22,081 bases of DNA from JBBIND01 sp037444075 (GCA_037444075.1 JBBIND010000071.1:1-22081); one strand, 5' to 3'. Shown: positions 7,754 through 15,192, counted from the stretch's first letter. Notes: generated from the letters alone by a model not told the origin. Numbers and translations: made by a program.

Positions 7754-9001
7754 TCAGAAGCCAATCCCCAGCATGAGCACGGGCCTGACCGGCTCCGCCT
7801 TCAGGGGGAATGCGAGCAACACGGAGAACTTGCTGTGGACAAAGCCCGCTCCCAAAGAGTGGCGCGCTTTAGCGTCCTGTCCGCGCCGCCAGTTCGAGCC
7901 TGCGTCATAGAGTACCCGCAAGCCGCGGTAGCGGTACTCGAGCGAGCCGTGTGCCATCCGGTCGCCTCCCAAGGGATCCACGTCGAACTTGTTCCACCCC
8001 CGCAGCGTGCGGCTGTTGCCAAGCACGAAGCGCTCAAACAGCGGGGCGCGTCCGTACAGAGCGCCCGCAGTGAAATTGGCGATCAGGGTTTCCCGCCTGC
8101 CTTTCAGCGTGTAGCTGGCCTCGGCGCTGTGGCGTGTGTAAACGTAGTCACTGTCCAGGCTTCGCGTAGCTGACCTCAGGCTATAGCCGGCCTTGAACTC
8201 GTGGGTCTGCGTGGGCAACGGCTCCAGGCGGTGTTCGTACTGTAGGGATCCTTCCACGGCGTGCGCTCCTTCCCTCCGCGCTACCGGGAACTGAGTCTGG
8301 AATCGCTGAAAAGAGGGACCGAATTGAAGTTTGAGACCATTCAGCGGAGCAATCGTAACGCCGGGTTGGATGTGGTAGCGGGTCCTGTAGATGCCGGGTA
8401 TTTCAAGGGCGCGTTCAAGCGCCACCTGCGTGGCCGGGTTCCACTGCGCCCGGAACGTCTCTAGGGACAGCTTGAAGCCGATAACGTCTCCCGCGATGCG
8501 GCTTCTCTCGAAACTACCGCGCAGCCCCGAGTACCGTTCAATCAACTCGTCGCCATCCGTCAGGATTCCGAAACTGAGCCGGAGGTCCTCGCGTTTGAAG
8601 ACGGCGTCGGCCCCGAAACTCCAGTTTTGCTTGCTGTGGTAGATCAGCCTCGACGCCGTCAATTCGTTGCCTCGGGTGTGGCTTTCAACGTGAAAGATCA
8701 CCTTCACCGTATCTGGTTGCGCGCCGCGCGAGACTTTTTGGCTAACAGCCCGGGCCTTGAGTTCCAGCCGAATGCGCTCCGCGAGCTGGTCGAGCGCCGC
8801 CTGGTCGAACTTCGCGCCTGCTGTCTGCCGGAGTTCCTCCCTGAGCTCCTCGCTGAGTTTGTCTTCACGGTCAGGGGACAGCGTGACGCTTTCCACGGTG
8901 TAGCGCGCGTTGACGTTCATCTCCGCTGCCTGGCCGGAAGCCTGGCACGGCAGCATCGCTGCAACGGCCCATAAGGTTATGGCTAAAGTGAAGCGCTTCA
9001 T
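7754..9001 (-). CDS. BamA/TamA-like (Omp85 superfamily) outer-membrane barrel protein
   Basis: A 415-aa protein: signal peptide 1-25 (MKRFTLAITLWAVAAMLPC), one POTRA-like domain (about 35-108, containing FDQAALDQLAERIRLEL and VKVIFHVES), then a beta-barrel of about 300 residues with alternating amphipathic strands, ending in the aromatic C-terminus LGIGF typical of Bam-inserted barrels. LRGW at 333-336, followed by a glycine pair and a strand (GSLEYRYRG), corresponds to the VRGF/Y loop-6 motif of Omp85 proteins. It is much shorter than BamA (about 800 aa, five POTRAs), so it is an accessory Omp85 protein rather than the essential assembly factor. A longer reading to 9031 exists, but the ATG at 9001 starts a clean signal peptide and has AGAGG just upstream. 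It is the first gene of the barrel/DUF4390/kinase/regulator operon. Confidence 0.8.
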   Translation of the reverse strand: MKRFTLAITLWAVAAMLPCQASGQAAEMNVNARYTVESVTLSPDREDKLSEELREELRQTAGAKFDQAALDQLAERIRLELKARAVSQKVSRGAQPDTVKVIFHVESHTRGNELTASRLIYHSKQNWSFGADAVFKREDLRLSFGILTDGDELIERYSGLRGSFERSRIAGDVIGFKLSLETFRAQWNPATQVALERALEIPGIYRTRYHIQPGVTIAPLNGLKLQFGPSFQRFQTQFPVARREGAHAVEGSLQYEHRLEPLPTQTHEFKAGYSLRSATRSLDSDYVYTRHSAEASYTLKGRRETLIANFTAGALYGRAPLFERFVLGNSRTLRGWNKFDVDPLGGDRMAHGSLEYRYRGLRVLYDAGSNWRRGQDAKARHSLGAGFVHSKFSVLLAFPLKAEPVRPVLMLGIGF

Positions 9002-9011
9002 CAGCCTCTCT

Positions 9012-9032
9012 GAAAGCAATCCTGCCGCCAAA
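9012..9032 (-). promoter_or_regulatory. Sigma-54-like -24/-12 element before the barrel gene
   Basis: The minus strand reads TTTGGCGGCAGGATTGCTTT. GG and GC are separated by exactly 10 bases, and TTGGC with TTGCTTT match the consensus TTGGCACG-N4-TTGCTTT at both conserved ends. The start site predicted from the GC (9017-9016) is near 9004, only about 3 bases before the ATG, which would remove the ribosome binding site. A TAGAAT box at 9046-9051 is an alternative sigma-70 promoter. Confidence 0.4.
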
Positions 9033-9045
9033 TCGTCCTTGATAG

Positions 9046-9051
9046 ATTCTA
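9046..9051 (-). promoter_or_regulatory. Candidate sigma-70 -10 box (TAGAAT) for the barrel operon
   Basis: TAGAAT on the minus strand would give a leader of about 38 nt containing the AGAGG ribosome binding site of the barrel gene. TTGCTT occurs further upstream at a short 14-base spacing, so the -35 is poor. Confidence 0.3.
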
Positions 9052-9172
9052 AAGCGTTGCCTGGAAAGCAAGGAGTGCTCTCGGGTCACGCCCGTGAATC
9101 CGCGGCACACTTGGCGGGGCGCAGATAACAGCGTGGTAGCCGGTACTGAATTTTCGTTGCGCCAGCTCACGG

Positions 9173-9313
9173 ATGGCGCGATTTGGGCGGCGCAGGGGCC
9201 GGGCACCTCTGAAGATTCACGGCGCGCGTGTCGTGCTGACAGTGTTTGACGGGCGGGTGATTTACGCCTCACCGTCCGCGGGCTTGTTCGCCGCGCAAGG
9301 TCATATACGTTGA
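9173..9313 (+). pseudogene. Possible remnant of an amidohydrolase C-terminus
   Basis: A 46-codon frame reads ...APLKIHGARVVLTVFDGRVIYA..., which resembles the last strands of amidohydrolase-superfamily enzymes, where a VxxTxxDGxVVY motif ends the small beta domain. No upstream catalytic domain is present and the frame has no ribosome binding site. Its last 45 bases overlap the thioesterase gene on the other strand. This could be a degraded remnant or chance. The rest of the 9002-9268 gap holds only the promoter elements listed separately. Confidence 0.25.
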
Positions 9314-9733
9314 ACTGGCGCGCGCCAGGAGGTTGTCGGCTTCGTCGGTCACGTCGCATTCAAGCAGCGTCACCGTCCTGCCGTGCTTGACCACGCTGCC
9401 GACGGCGCGCACTTTGCCCTGCCAGAAGGGCCGTACAAAGTTGATCTTCATCTCGAGCGTCGTGGAGCTTTCGTCCTCTTTCAGCAGGCTGATGTGAGCG
9501 ACTCCCATGGCGGTGTCGGCAATCGTGCAAAGTGCTCCGCCGTGCAAAGTGCCCATCGGGTTGGAATGGCGCCCCTCGGCGTTCATCTCCACAACACCGC
9601 GCCCCTCCCCGACCTCCACTACGTGGAAGCCGAGCAGTTTCCCGATGGGGATCGGATGATCGCCCGCTGAAACGGCGGCCTCGAGCCTCTCGAGCAGCCT
9701 CTTGTACTTCTTCTCCTGCGGTTGTGTGCTCAC
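9269..9733 (-). CDS. PaaI-type hotdog-fold acyl-CoA thioesterase
   Basis: A 154-aa single hotdog domain. The family motif NPMGTLHGGALCTIADTAMG contains the conserved Asn, the HGG loop (H64-G65-G66) that caps the central helix, and Asp73 as the likely catalytic acid. Proteins of this family hydrolyse acyl- or aryl-CoA thioesters in the cytosol; the substrate cannot be read from sequence. I place the start at GTG 9733-9731 (giving MSTQPQEKK...) because GATAAT lies 7 bases upstream, consistent with a leaderless start, and because codons between it and the upstream in-frame GTG at 9763 look non-coding. The longer version would be 164 aa and has no better ribosome binding site. The gene is divergent from the structured RNA and propeller-PHP gene. 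Confidence 0.88.
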   Translation of the reverse strand: MSTQPQEKKYKRLLERLEAAVSAGDHPIPIGKLLGFHVVEVGEGRGVVEMNAEGRHSNPMGTLHGGALCTIADTAMGVAHISLLKEDESSTTLEMKINFVRPFWQGKVRAVGSVVKHGRTVTLLECDVTDEADNLLARASSTYMTLRGEQARGR

Positions 9734-9740
9734 TCCAACG

Positions 9741-9746
9741 ATTATC
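9741..9746 (-). promoter_or_regulatory. -10 box GATAAT, 7 bases before the thioesterase start (leaderless candidate)
   Basis: On the minus strand GATAAT is followed by seven bases (CGTTGGA) and then GTG. Transcription would begin at the start codon. It mirrors the arrangement at gatB and at the gene starting at 19280. Confidence 0.4.
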
Positions 9747-9783
9747 GCCGAGCCTCGCCGCACTCAGTTACAGGAGGCGGCGG

Positions 9784-9789
9784 TATACT
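9784..9789 (+). promoter_or_regulatory. -10 box TATACT for the structured RNA / propeller-PHP gene
   Basis: TATACT (5 of 6 matches to TATAAT). A start site 7 bases downstream falls at 9796, which is exactly the first base of the terminal helix of the candidate RNA. No good -35 hexamer is visible at 16-18 bases. Confidence 0.45.
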
Positions 9790-9795
9790 AGGTGC

Positions 9796-9951
9796 GCCGT
9801 GTTGGACAGGAGGCCCGGAGCGTGGGTGCGGGACATGCGGCAGAGGCCTTTGTGGCGACTTACTACGGGACGGTTGTATCAGCCCACGGGCTCAACATGC
9901 CTGGGACGAACGCCATACCCGCCACGGGCCATCGCCTCCACACCACTCGGC
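9796..9951 (+). ncRNA. Candidate rod-shaped structured RNA (6S-like, or structured leader)
   Basis: The two ends pair. GCCG (9796-9799) pairs with CGGC (9948-9951), a short interrupted helix (9801-9805 with 9943-9946) follows, then a symmetric ACA/ACA loop, then GGAGGC (9809-9814) with GCCTCC (9934-9939). Further in, CGTGG (9821-9825) pairs with CCACG (9922-9926) and CGGG (9829-9832) with CCCG (9918-9921). Near the tip, GGCA (9839-9842) and GAG can pair with TGCC (9898-9901) and CTC. The result is one long rod of about 156 nt with internal bubbles, the size and shape class of 6S RNA, which binds sigma-70 RNA polymerase. The 6S name is inference from shape only. It could instead be the 5' leader of the gene starting at 9971, since the helix ends just before its ribosome binding site. 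No U-tract follows, so it is not a terminator. Confidence 0.45.
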
Positions 9952-9970
9952 TGAAAGGGGAAGCGTCCGC

Positions 9971-12919
9971 GTGAATCTCCGTCGAAACTATCTGTTCGCC
10001 GCCCTGGCGGTGTTGGCTGTAACGCTCGCGGTTCTTATGGTCAGGCTTGCCGCTCAGCAGGCGGGCGGCGCGGATGAGATCAAAGCGCGCGCCAAGCAGG
10101 ATGCCGCCTTTGCAGCCGCCTATCGGTCTGAGCCGGGCGGCGCGCCGGAAGAGGAGTTATGGCAGGTGCTCATCCTGATGGGCGTGGGTGACAAGCAGCC
10201 GGTCTCCTGGAACGGGGACCTGCGCGTCACCGACGGCGAGATTTTCGCGGTGGAAGGCTACCGCTTCGAGTTGCCTGACCGCGTGCTGCCCCAAGGCGGC
10301 TGGCAAATGCGCACGGAAACCGTGCGTATCCTGCACGGCTCCACGCTGGCGGGTCATGGTCCGGCGCCAGGTGAAACCCGTATTCTGCCCAAGGGCTTGT
10401 TGGTGCGCGGGGCGGGGAACAGTTCGACCCGGCTGGCAGTGCGCACGGAACGCGGCGAGTTCAACGTATCGCCCATGCGGCTGGCCTTCGGCTCGCCGTC
10501 GCCGCATCTCGACAATCGCGTGGAGGTGCTGCGCCTTCCACCCGCCACTGACCTGGGAGGGACTCCACTCAGGCAGCACGATTTCCCGGCTATCGGGGCG
10601 GGGGATGACGGGGCTTTGTGGGTCACCTGGTCCAGCTACCACGACCGCTCCGAGGAACTGAATTTCCGGCGTTACCAGGACGGCAGGTGGACCCGCTTGA
10701 TTCCGGTGGGGCGCGCCGCGGCGGATATATGGCGGCCCGCCGTGGTCACTGACGAAAACAACAAACCGTGGCTGGTCTGGTCGCAGCAGGTGGATGGCAA
10801 CTGGGACATTTATGCCATGGCTTGGGAGAACAACGAGTGGGGGCGTCTGCATCGGCTAAGCGACAATCCGCTCCCGGACATCGAGCCCCACGCAGCGCGT
10901 GCGGGGGACGGCACGATATACGTCGTCTGGCAATCCCTGGTGGGTCGAACGTCGCAAGTCAGGATGCGGTACCTGCAAGGTGGGCGCTGGTCGCCGGTGG
11001 TGGAAGTGGCTGCCGGGCCGCGCAACAACTGGTCGCCTGCCGTAGCGGGGGGGCGCGACGGCTCAGCCTGGATTGTCTGGGATCGATACAACACCAGCTA
11101 TGACGTTTACAGCCGGCATTTTTCTCCCGCCAAAGGGTTAGGAGCTGAACGGCCCGTGGCTACCACGGAACGCTTCGAGGCTCATCCCACTGTGGCCGTG
11201 GACACCAACGGGCGTCCCTGGGTTGCGTGGGAGACCGGTCCGGTGAATTGGGGCAAAGACTTGGGCGCAGCTCTGGGAGAGAGCAGTCCCGGCACGCCCT
11301 TGGGCGGCCCTCGCAAGCTAGAGGTGGTTGTTCTGGAGGGGGACACCTGGAAAGCCCCGGCAGCTCTCAACCGGGCGGACGCTTTGGCCGAGGGTAGCAG
11401 CGAGGAGGGAGCGCCCTGGTTGCACGCCGACCATCAGGGAGGCATCTGGCTGGCATTCAAGCGGCGTTACAGCCGTCAAGCCTTCCGTCCCAGCGTTCAC
11501 TGGGAGTGGTTCCTCACACGGCTGGAGGGGGAGAGCTGGAGCCGGCCGATGCCCCTGCCTTTAAGCTGGACTCGGCGCAGTGCGCGGATTAGCTTGGCTT
11601 CCTCCGGGACGCGGCTCTGGGCGTTCTGGTCCCACGAAAACCGTAATTTCGCTTTTGCCAGCCGTCCGCTGCTCAACCGGGTGCTGGCCGGGTCGCTGCC
11701 GCTGCCGGGTACGCCACCGCAGCCCAGACTTAGCGAGTACCGGCCTGAGCCCGCCAAGCTTCCACCTGGAGGACACGCCGATGAAGCCGGAGACGTAACG
11801 CGCGTGCGCGGCTACCGCGTGAAGGCGGGGAAGGAGACGCTGCGCATTGTCCGGGGCGACCTGCATCGGCATACGGAACTCTCACAGGACCTCGGCGGGC
11901 TCGACGATGGCACCCTGCCGGAGTTCTATCGCTATATGATCGACGCAGCGGAGATGGATTTCGGCGCCTCCACGGATCATCAGGGTGGAGGCACTGACTA
12001 CTGGAACGCCGTCACGCTCAAGATGACGGACATGTTCCACTTCCCCGAACGCTTCACGGCTTTCTACGGTTATGAGCGCAACCTCGCCAACCCGCACGGA
12101 CACCGCAACATCATTCACACGCAGAGGAACTATCCCATCGTTCCTTTCTTCCAGAGGATTGACAACCGGTTCATGCTGCCTGACACTCCCGATGGCGAGT
12201 TGCTTACGTTCAACAGCATGAGCTTCGGGGGCGGGATTGAGAATGACACCAAGCTCCTTTATGAGGAGCTGCGCAAGTCTGGAGGGATGGCTATTTCTCA
12301 CACCTCGGCCACCGACAGCATGGGAACGGACTGGCGCGACAACGATCCCTCTCTGGAACCCGTGGTCGAGATCTACCAGGGCGCGCGCCAGAACGCCGAG
12401 CACAAGAACGCTCCGCGGGGCGTCCGTGACGGCGAAGAAGCCAAGGCGCTGGGAGGCTTTCAGGCGGCGGGCCTGGTATGGAACGCCTGGAAGAAAGGCC
12501 TTCGTCTGGGTGTCATTGCCAGCTCGGATCATTTCTCCACGCATATTTCCTATGCCATGGTGTACACGCCCGGCACCGGACGTCAGGCGATCTTTGACTC
12601 CATCCGCAAGCGCCGCACTTACGGGGCTACGGATAACATCATCCTGGAATTCTGGCTGGGAGACCGTTTCATGGGGGACGATTTCAAGGCCAGTTCACGC
12701 CAGAAAGTGCGCGTCAAAGCGCACGGCACCGATATCATTGAAGCCGTCCATCTCATCCGGGATGGGGTTTACATATACAAACATGCGCCGAACAGCCGCG
12801 AAGTGGAGTTCGAATATTCCGATGCGGACGTAGGCCCGGGCGAACACTGGTACTACGTGCGCGTCGAACAGCGGAACGGCGAACTGGCCTGGTCCAGTCC
12901 CATCTGGGTACGTTACTAA
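9971..12919 (+). CDS. Exported seven-motif beta-propeller fused to PHP/DUF3604-type metallohydrolase
   Basis: A 982-aa protein. The start is GTG at 9971, preceded by AAAGGGGAAG and followed by a signal/anchor (NYLFAALAVLAVTLAVLMV, residues 6-24); the frame is open further upstream, but that stretch overlaps the structured RNA. After an unassigned N-terminal region come seven evenly placed strand motifs (LWVTW, PWLVW, IYVVW, AWIVW, PWVAW, IWLAF, LWAFW, residues about 216-553), the pattern of a seven-bladed propeller. Residues about 625-970 form a PHP-like domain with GDLHRHTE (H632, H634), STDH (D669, H670), GHRNIIH (H711, H716) and SSDH (D853, H854), a complete set of putative metal ligands. 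This matches DUF3604-type proteins, whose substrates are mostly unknown; phosphoester or related hydrolysis outside the cytoplasm is inference. The propeller may bind a glycan or protein partner. Confidence 0.85.
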   Translation: MNLRRNYLFAALAVLAVTLAVLMVRLAAQQAGGADEIKARAKQDAAFAAAYRSEPGGAPEEELWQVLILMGVGDKQPVSWNGDLRVTDGEIFAVEGYRFELPDRVLPQGGWQMRTETVRILHGSTLAGHGPAPGETRILPKGLLVRGAGNSSTRLAVRTERGEFNVSPMRLAFGSPSPHLDNRVEVLRLPPATDLGGTPLRQHDFPAIGAGDDGALWVTWSSYHDRSEELNFRRYQDGRWTRLIPVGRAAADIWRPAVVTDENNKPWLVWSQQVDGNWDIYAMAWENNEWGRLHRLSDNPLPDIEPHAARAGDGTIYVVWQSLVGRTSQVRMRYLQGGRWSPVVEVAAGPRNNWSPAVAGGRDGSAWIVWDRYNTSYDVYSRHFSPAKGLGAERPVATTERFEAHPTVAVDTNGRPWVAWETGPVNWGKDLGAALGESSPGTPLGGPRKLEVVVLEGDTWKAPAALNRADALAEGSSEEGAPWLHADHQGGIWLAFKRRYSRQAFRPSVHWEWFLTRLEGESWSRPMPLPLSWTRRSARISLASSGTRLWAFWSHENRNFAFASRPLLNRVLAGSLPLPGTPPQPRLSEYRPEPAKLPPGGHADEAGDVTRVRGYRVKAGKETLRIVRGDLHRHTELSQDLGGLDDGTLPEFYRYMIDAAEMDFGASTDHQGGGTDYWNAVTLKMTDMFHFPERFTAFYGYERNLANPHGHRNIIHTQRNYPIVPFFQRIDNRFMLPDTPDGELLTFNSMSFGGGIENDTKLLYEELRKSGGMAISHTSATDSMGTDWRDNDPSLEPVVEIYQGARQNAEHKNAPRGVRDGEEAKALGGFQAAGLVWNAWKKGLRLGVIASSDHFSTHISYAMVYTPGTGRQAIFDSIRKRRTYGATDNIILEFWLGDRFMGDDFKASSRQKVRVKAHGTDIIEAVHLIRDGVYIYKHAPNSREVEFEYSDADVGPGEHWYYVRVEQRNGELAWSSPIWVRY

Positions 12920-13005
12920 GCCCGAAATAGAGCGATGATTTCGCCTGGCGCCCCTGGCGCTGAAGGCTCCATTTCGTGTAAAAGATTCTGTGGGGAGTTT
13001 GTATT

Positions 13006-15156
13006 ATGCGAACGCTTCTCATCGGGCTGTTGTTGGCGGCCGGCCTTGCGGCGCAGGACCGTTACTACACGTTTCACGTCGACCAGGACCGCCTGAGCGG
13101 AGCGCCGGACTTCAGCTTCCTAAACCGTCCGCTCACGCCGGCTGACCGCATCCACGTGCGCGGAGCGCATTTCCACCGCGTAGGGGCGGACCTGAAGCCG
13201 AACACAGCCGATGACGAGCGCGTCCGCATGTTTGGCGTGAACTTGTGTTTCGCCGGCAACTTTCCGGCTGAGGCGGATGCGCCGCGGCTTGCCAAACGCC
13301 TGCGGCGGCTCGGGGTGAACCTGGTGCGCCTCCACCACATGGACAGCCGCCCGGACGCCGTCGCCGAGGAAGCCAACGGGATTCTCACCACTGGTCCTTA
13401 CCCCACCCTGAATCCCGTCAGTGTCAAGCGCCTCCGGAGCCTGTTGGACGCCTTCCGCGCGGAGGGCATCTACGTCAACGTCAACTTGAAAGTCGGTTAC
13501 CTGTTCCGGCCTGAGGTCGATAAAGTCCCCGCCTTGCCGGACAGCCTGGAGATGCCCTTCCAGAGTAAACCGCTGCACATGTTCTATCCGCGGATGGTGG
13601 ATCTTCAGGTCGAGTTTACGCGGAAGTTGCTCGACGCGCTCCGCCTGAAGGGCGACCCGGTGCTGGCCATGGTGGAGATCAACAACGAGAGTTCCATGGT
13701 CGAAGCCTGGCAGCGCGGCCAACTCCAGCGATTCGCGCTGGGCGAGTACAAGGCGGAACTGGATCGCCAATACCAAGCTTACTTGCAACGTCCCACGCGG
13801 CCGAAGGGCTTCCAGGAGGGAGACGACTATCTTTGGTTCCTCGACGATCGCGACCGCCACTACCTGAACCGCATGTTGAATGCGGTGCGGCAATCTACGG
13901 ACGCCAGGGTGCCGGTGGCAGGAACCCAAGTGGGCTTTGGGGGACTGATGATCCTGGATTCGCACTCCATCCTCGATTACCAGGACAACCACTTCTACAT
14001 TGACCACTACAACTTCCCGAACGCCCGCTGGGATGCACGCGATTGGCGCATCCGGGACTCCTCCTCGGTGGGGACGGGCATGGCGGCGTTCCTGAACATG
14101 GCCGCGGCACGCGAGGCGGGACGCCCCTACACCATCAGCGAGTACAACCAGAACTGGCCCAACCGTCACGCGGCTGAGATTGACCCGACGTTCGCGGCTT
14201 TCTCGGCTTTCCAGGATTGGGATGCGCTCATGCATTTCGCCTATTCGCACAACCGCAACTGGGACGGCGGCATTCCTTCGAGCTTTGACCTGAACGGTGA
14301 TTGGTCGAAGTTCGTCAGCTTCGGCCAATCCGCCTGGCTGTTTCGCACCGGCGCATTGCAGCCGGGCCGTAAGCAGATTGATATTCCTGTCTCTTCGGAG
14401 TTGAGGTTGCGCTCTGCTCGGGAAAAACGCATCTCGGCAGTGGCTCCGTTTCTGGCGTCTGCCGCCGGCTACGATCCGGCTGTGGCTCTCTTGCATCGCG
14501 TCGGGTTGACTAGGGCGGAAGGGGCAATCCTGCCGAAAGAGGCGCAGGCGCCCCTCCCGTCCCCGTTCAGGTCAGACACGGGAGAACTCTACTATGACCG
14601 GGACGGCCGGGTGTTCACGATCCAGGCTCCGCAAGTGGCGGGCGTGTTTGGGTTTATTGGCACAGACCGGATGGTCCATGCGGGCAGCGTCGGCGTGAGG
14701 CTTTCCAGAGAGTCGCGCGGGTATGTCACTTTGATGGTGACGTCGCTGGATGGCAAGGCAGTGGAATACTCCAACCGGCTCCTCCTGACGCTGCCGGGTT
14801 ACATCCTGGGCTCGCAGCCGGGCTCAGAACCGCCGCGTCCTCAACAACTTGTCCCGTACGGCACGGAAAAGGACTGGTGGACACTGGAGAAGGATCCCAG
14901 ATTCCCGGACAAGCCGTCAGGGAGCCGCAGCGCGACCGCGCCCATATGGATGGAGAGAGTGGAGAGCGTTGTTCATCTTCGCACTTCGGCAGGGCAAATG
15001 ACGGTCTACCCGCTGGACGGTGCGGGCGCCCGCATGAGGCCACTAGGCGAAGACGCGGTGAAGAAGGCGGAAGGGGGCCTGACGCTCCATTTGCAGGCGC
15101 CCGGGCAGCCGGCTGCCCCCTGGTACGAGCTTGTGGCAGCGGGGTACCAGCCGTAA
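13006..15156 (+). CDS. Secreted glycoside hydrolase, clan A-like (cellulase-type TIM barrel)
   Basis: A 716-aa protein with signal peptide (MRTLLIGLLLAAGLAAQ). Residues about 70-450 show the features of a clan GH-A TIM barrel: RMFGVNLCF (first strand), LGVNLVRLHHMD (103-113), GIYVNVNLK, the acid/base motif VEINNESS with N227-E228 at the end of strand 4, and the probable nucleophile E379 in YTISEYN on strand 7. The remaining C-terminal about 270 residues are beta-rich (possibly an accessory beta-sandwich) and unassigned. Two catalytic glutamates in the NE...E arrangement mean retaining hydrolysis of a beta-linked glycan; GH5-like is the nearest description, but I cannot fix the family. The ATG has GGGGAG about 9 bases upstream. 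It follows the propeller-PHP gene by 86 bases on the same strand and may be co-transcribed with it. Confidence 0.8.
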   Translation: MRTLLIGLLLAAGLAAQDRYYTFHVDQDRLSGAPDFSFLNRPLTPADRIHVRGAHFHRVGADLKPNTADDERVRMFGVNLCFAGNFPAEADAPRLAKRLRRLGVNLVRLHHMDSRPDAVAEEANGILTTGPYPTLNPVSVKRLRSLLDAFRAEGIYVNVNLKVGYLFRPEVDKVPALPDSLEMPFQSKPLHMFYPRMVDLQVEFTRKLLDALRLKGDPVLAMVEINNESSMVEAWQRGQLQRFALGEYKAELDRQYQAYLQRPTRPKGFQEGDDYLWFLDDRDRHYLNRMLNAVRQSTDARVPVAGTQVGFGGLMILDSHSILDYQDNHFYIDHYNFPNARWDARDWRIRDSSSVGTGMAAFLNMAAAREAGRPYTISEYNQNWPNRHAAEIDPTFAAFSAFQDWDALMHFAYSHNRNWDGGIPSSFDLNGDWSKFVSFGQSAWLFRTGALQPGRKQIDIPVSSELRLRSAREKRISAVAPFLASAAGYDPAVALLHRVGLTRAEGAILPKEAQAPLPSPFRSDTGELYYDRDGRVFTIQAPQVAGVFGFIGTDRMVHAGSVGVRLSRESRGYVTLMVTSLDGKAVEYSNRLLLTLPGYILGSQPGSEPPRPQQLVPYGTEKDWWTLEKDPRFPDKPSGSRSATAPIWMERVESVVHLRTSAGQMTVYPLDGAGARMRPLGEDAVKKAEGGLTLHLQAPGQPAAPWYELVAAGYQP

Positions 15157-15183
15157 CATGTTCTTTTAATTGTATTTGAAGTG

Positions 15184-15192
15184 TAGTATCCT
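15184..15192 (+). promoter_or_regulatory. AT-rich promoter region before the OmpA/PKD gene
   Basis: An AT-rich patch (about 15158-15194) stands out in GC-rich surroundings and contains overlapping -10-like hexamers TAGTAT (15184-15189) and TATCCT (15187-15192). TTGTAT and TTGAAG lie upstream, but neither is at ideal spacing. The leader would be about 60-65 nt. Confidence 0.3.

Noticed and set aside
9722..9970. N-terminal extension of the propeller-PHP protein
   Set aside because: The extension is Cys/Gly/Arg-rich with no domain and would cover the structured RNA and thioesterase promoter. The GTG at 9971 has a ribosome binding site and is followed by a hydrophobic signal.
9792..9974. 60-codon frame whose stop overlaps the GTG start of the propeller-PHP gene (GTGA)
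   Set aside because: The overlap hints at translational coupling, but the frame has no ribosome binding site or family resemblance, and the same bases are better explained by a nested RNA helix. A leader peptide is not fully excluded.
12948..12960. GCGCC-CCT-GGCGC hairpin after the propeller-PHP gene
   Set aside because: Only five base pairs and no T-tract after it, so not a credible terminator.
13120..14496. 458-codon minus-strand frame
   Set aside because: Lies entirely opposite the clan-A glycoside hydrolase; its His/Arg/Val-rich composition is that of an antisense reading of GC-rich coding DNA.
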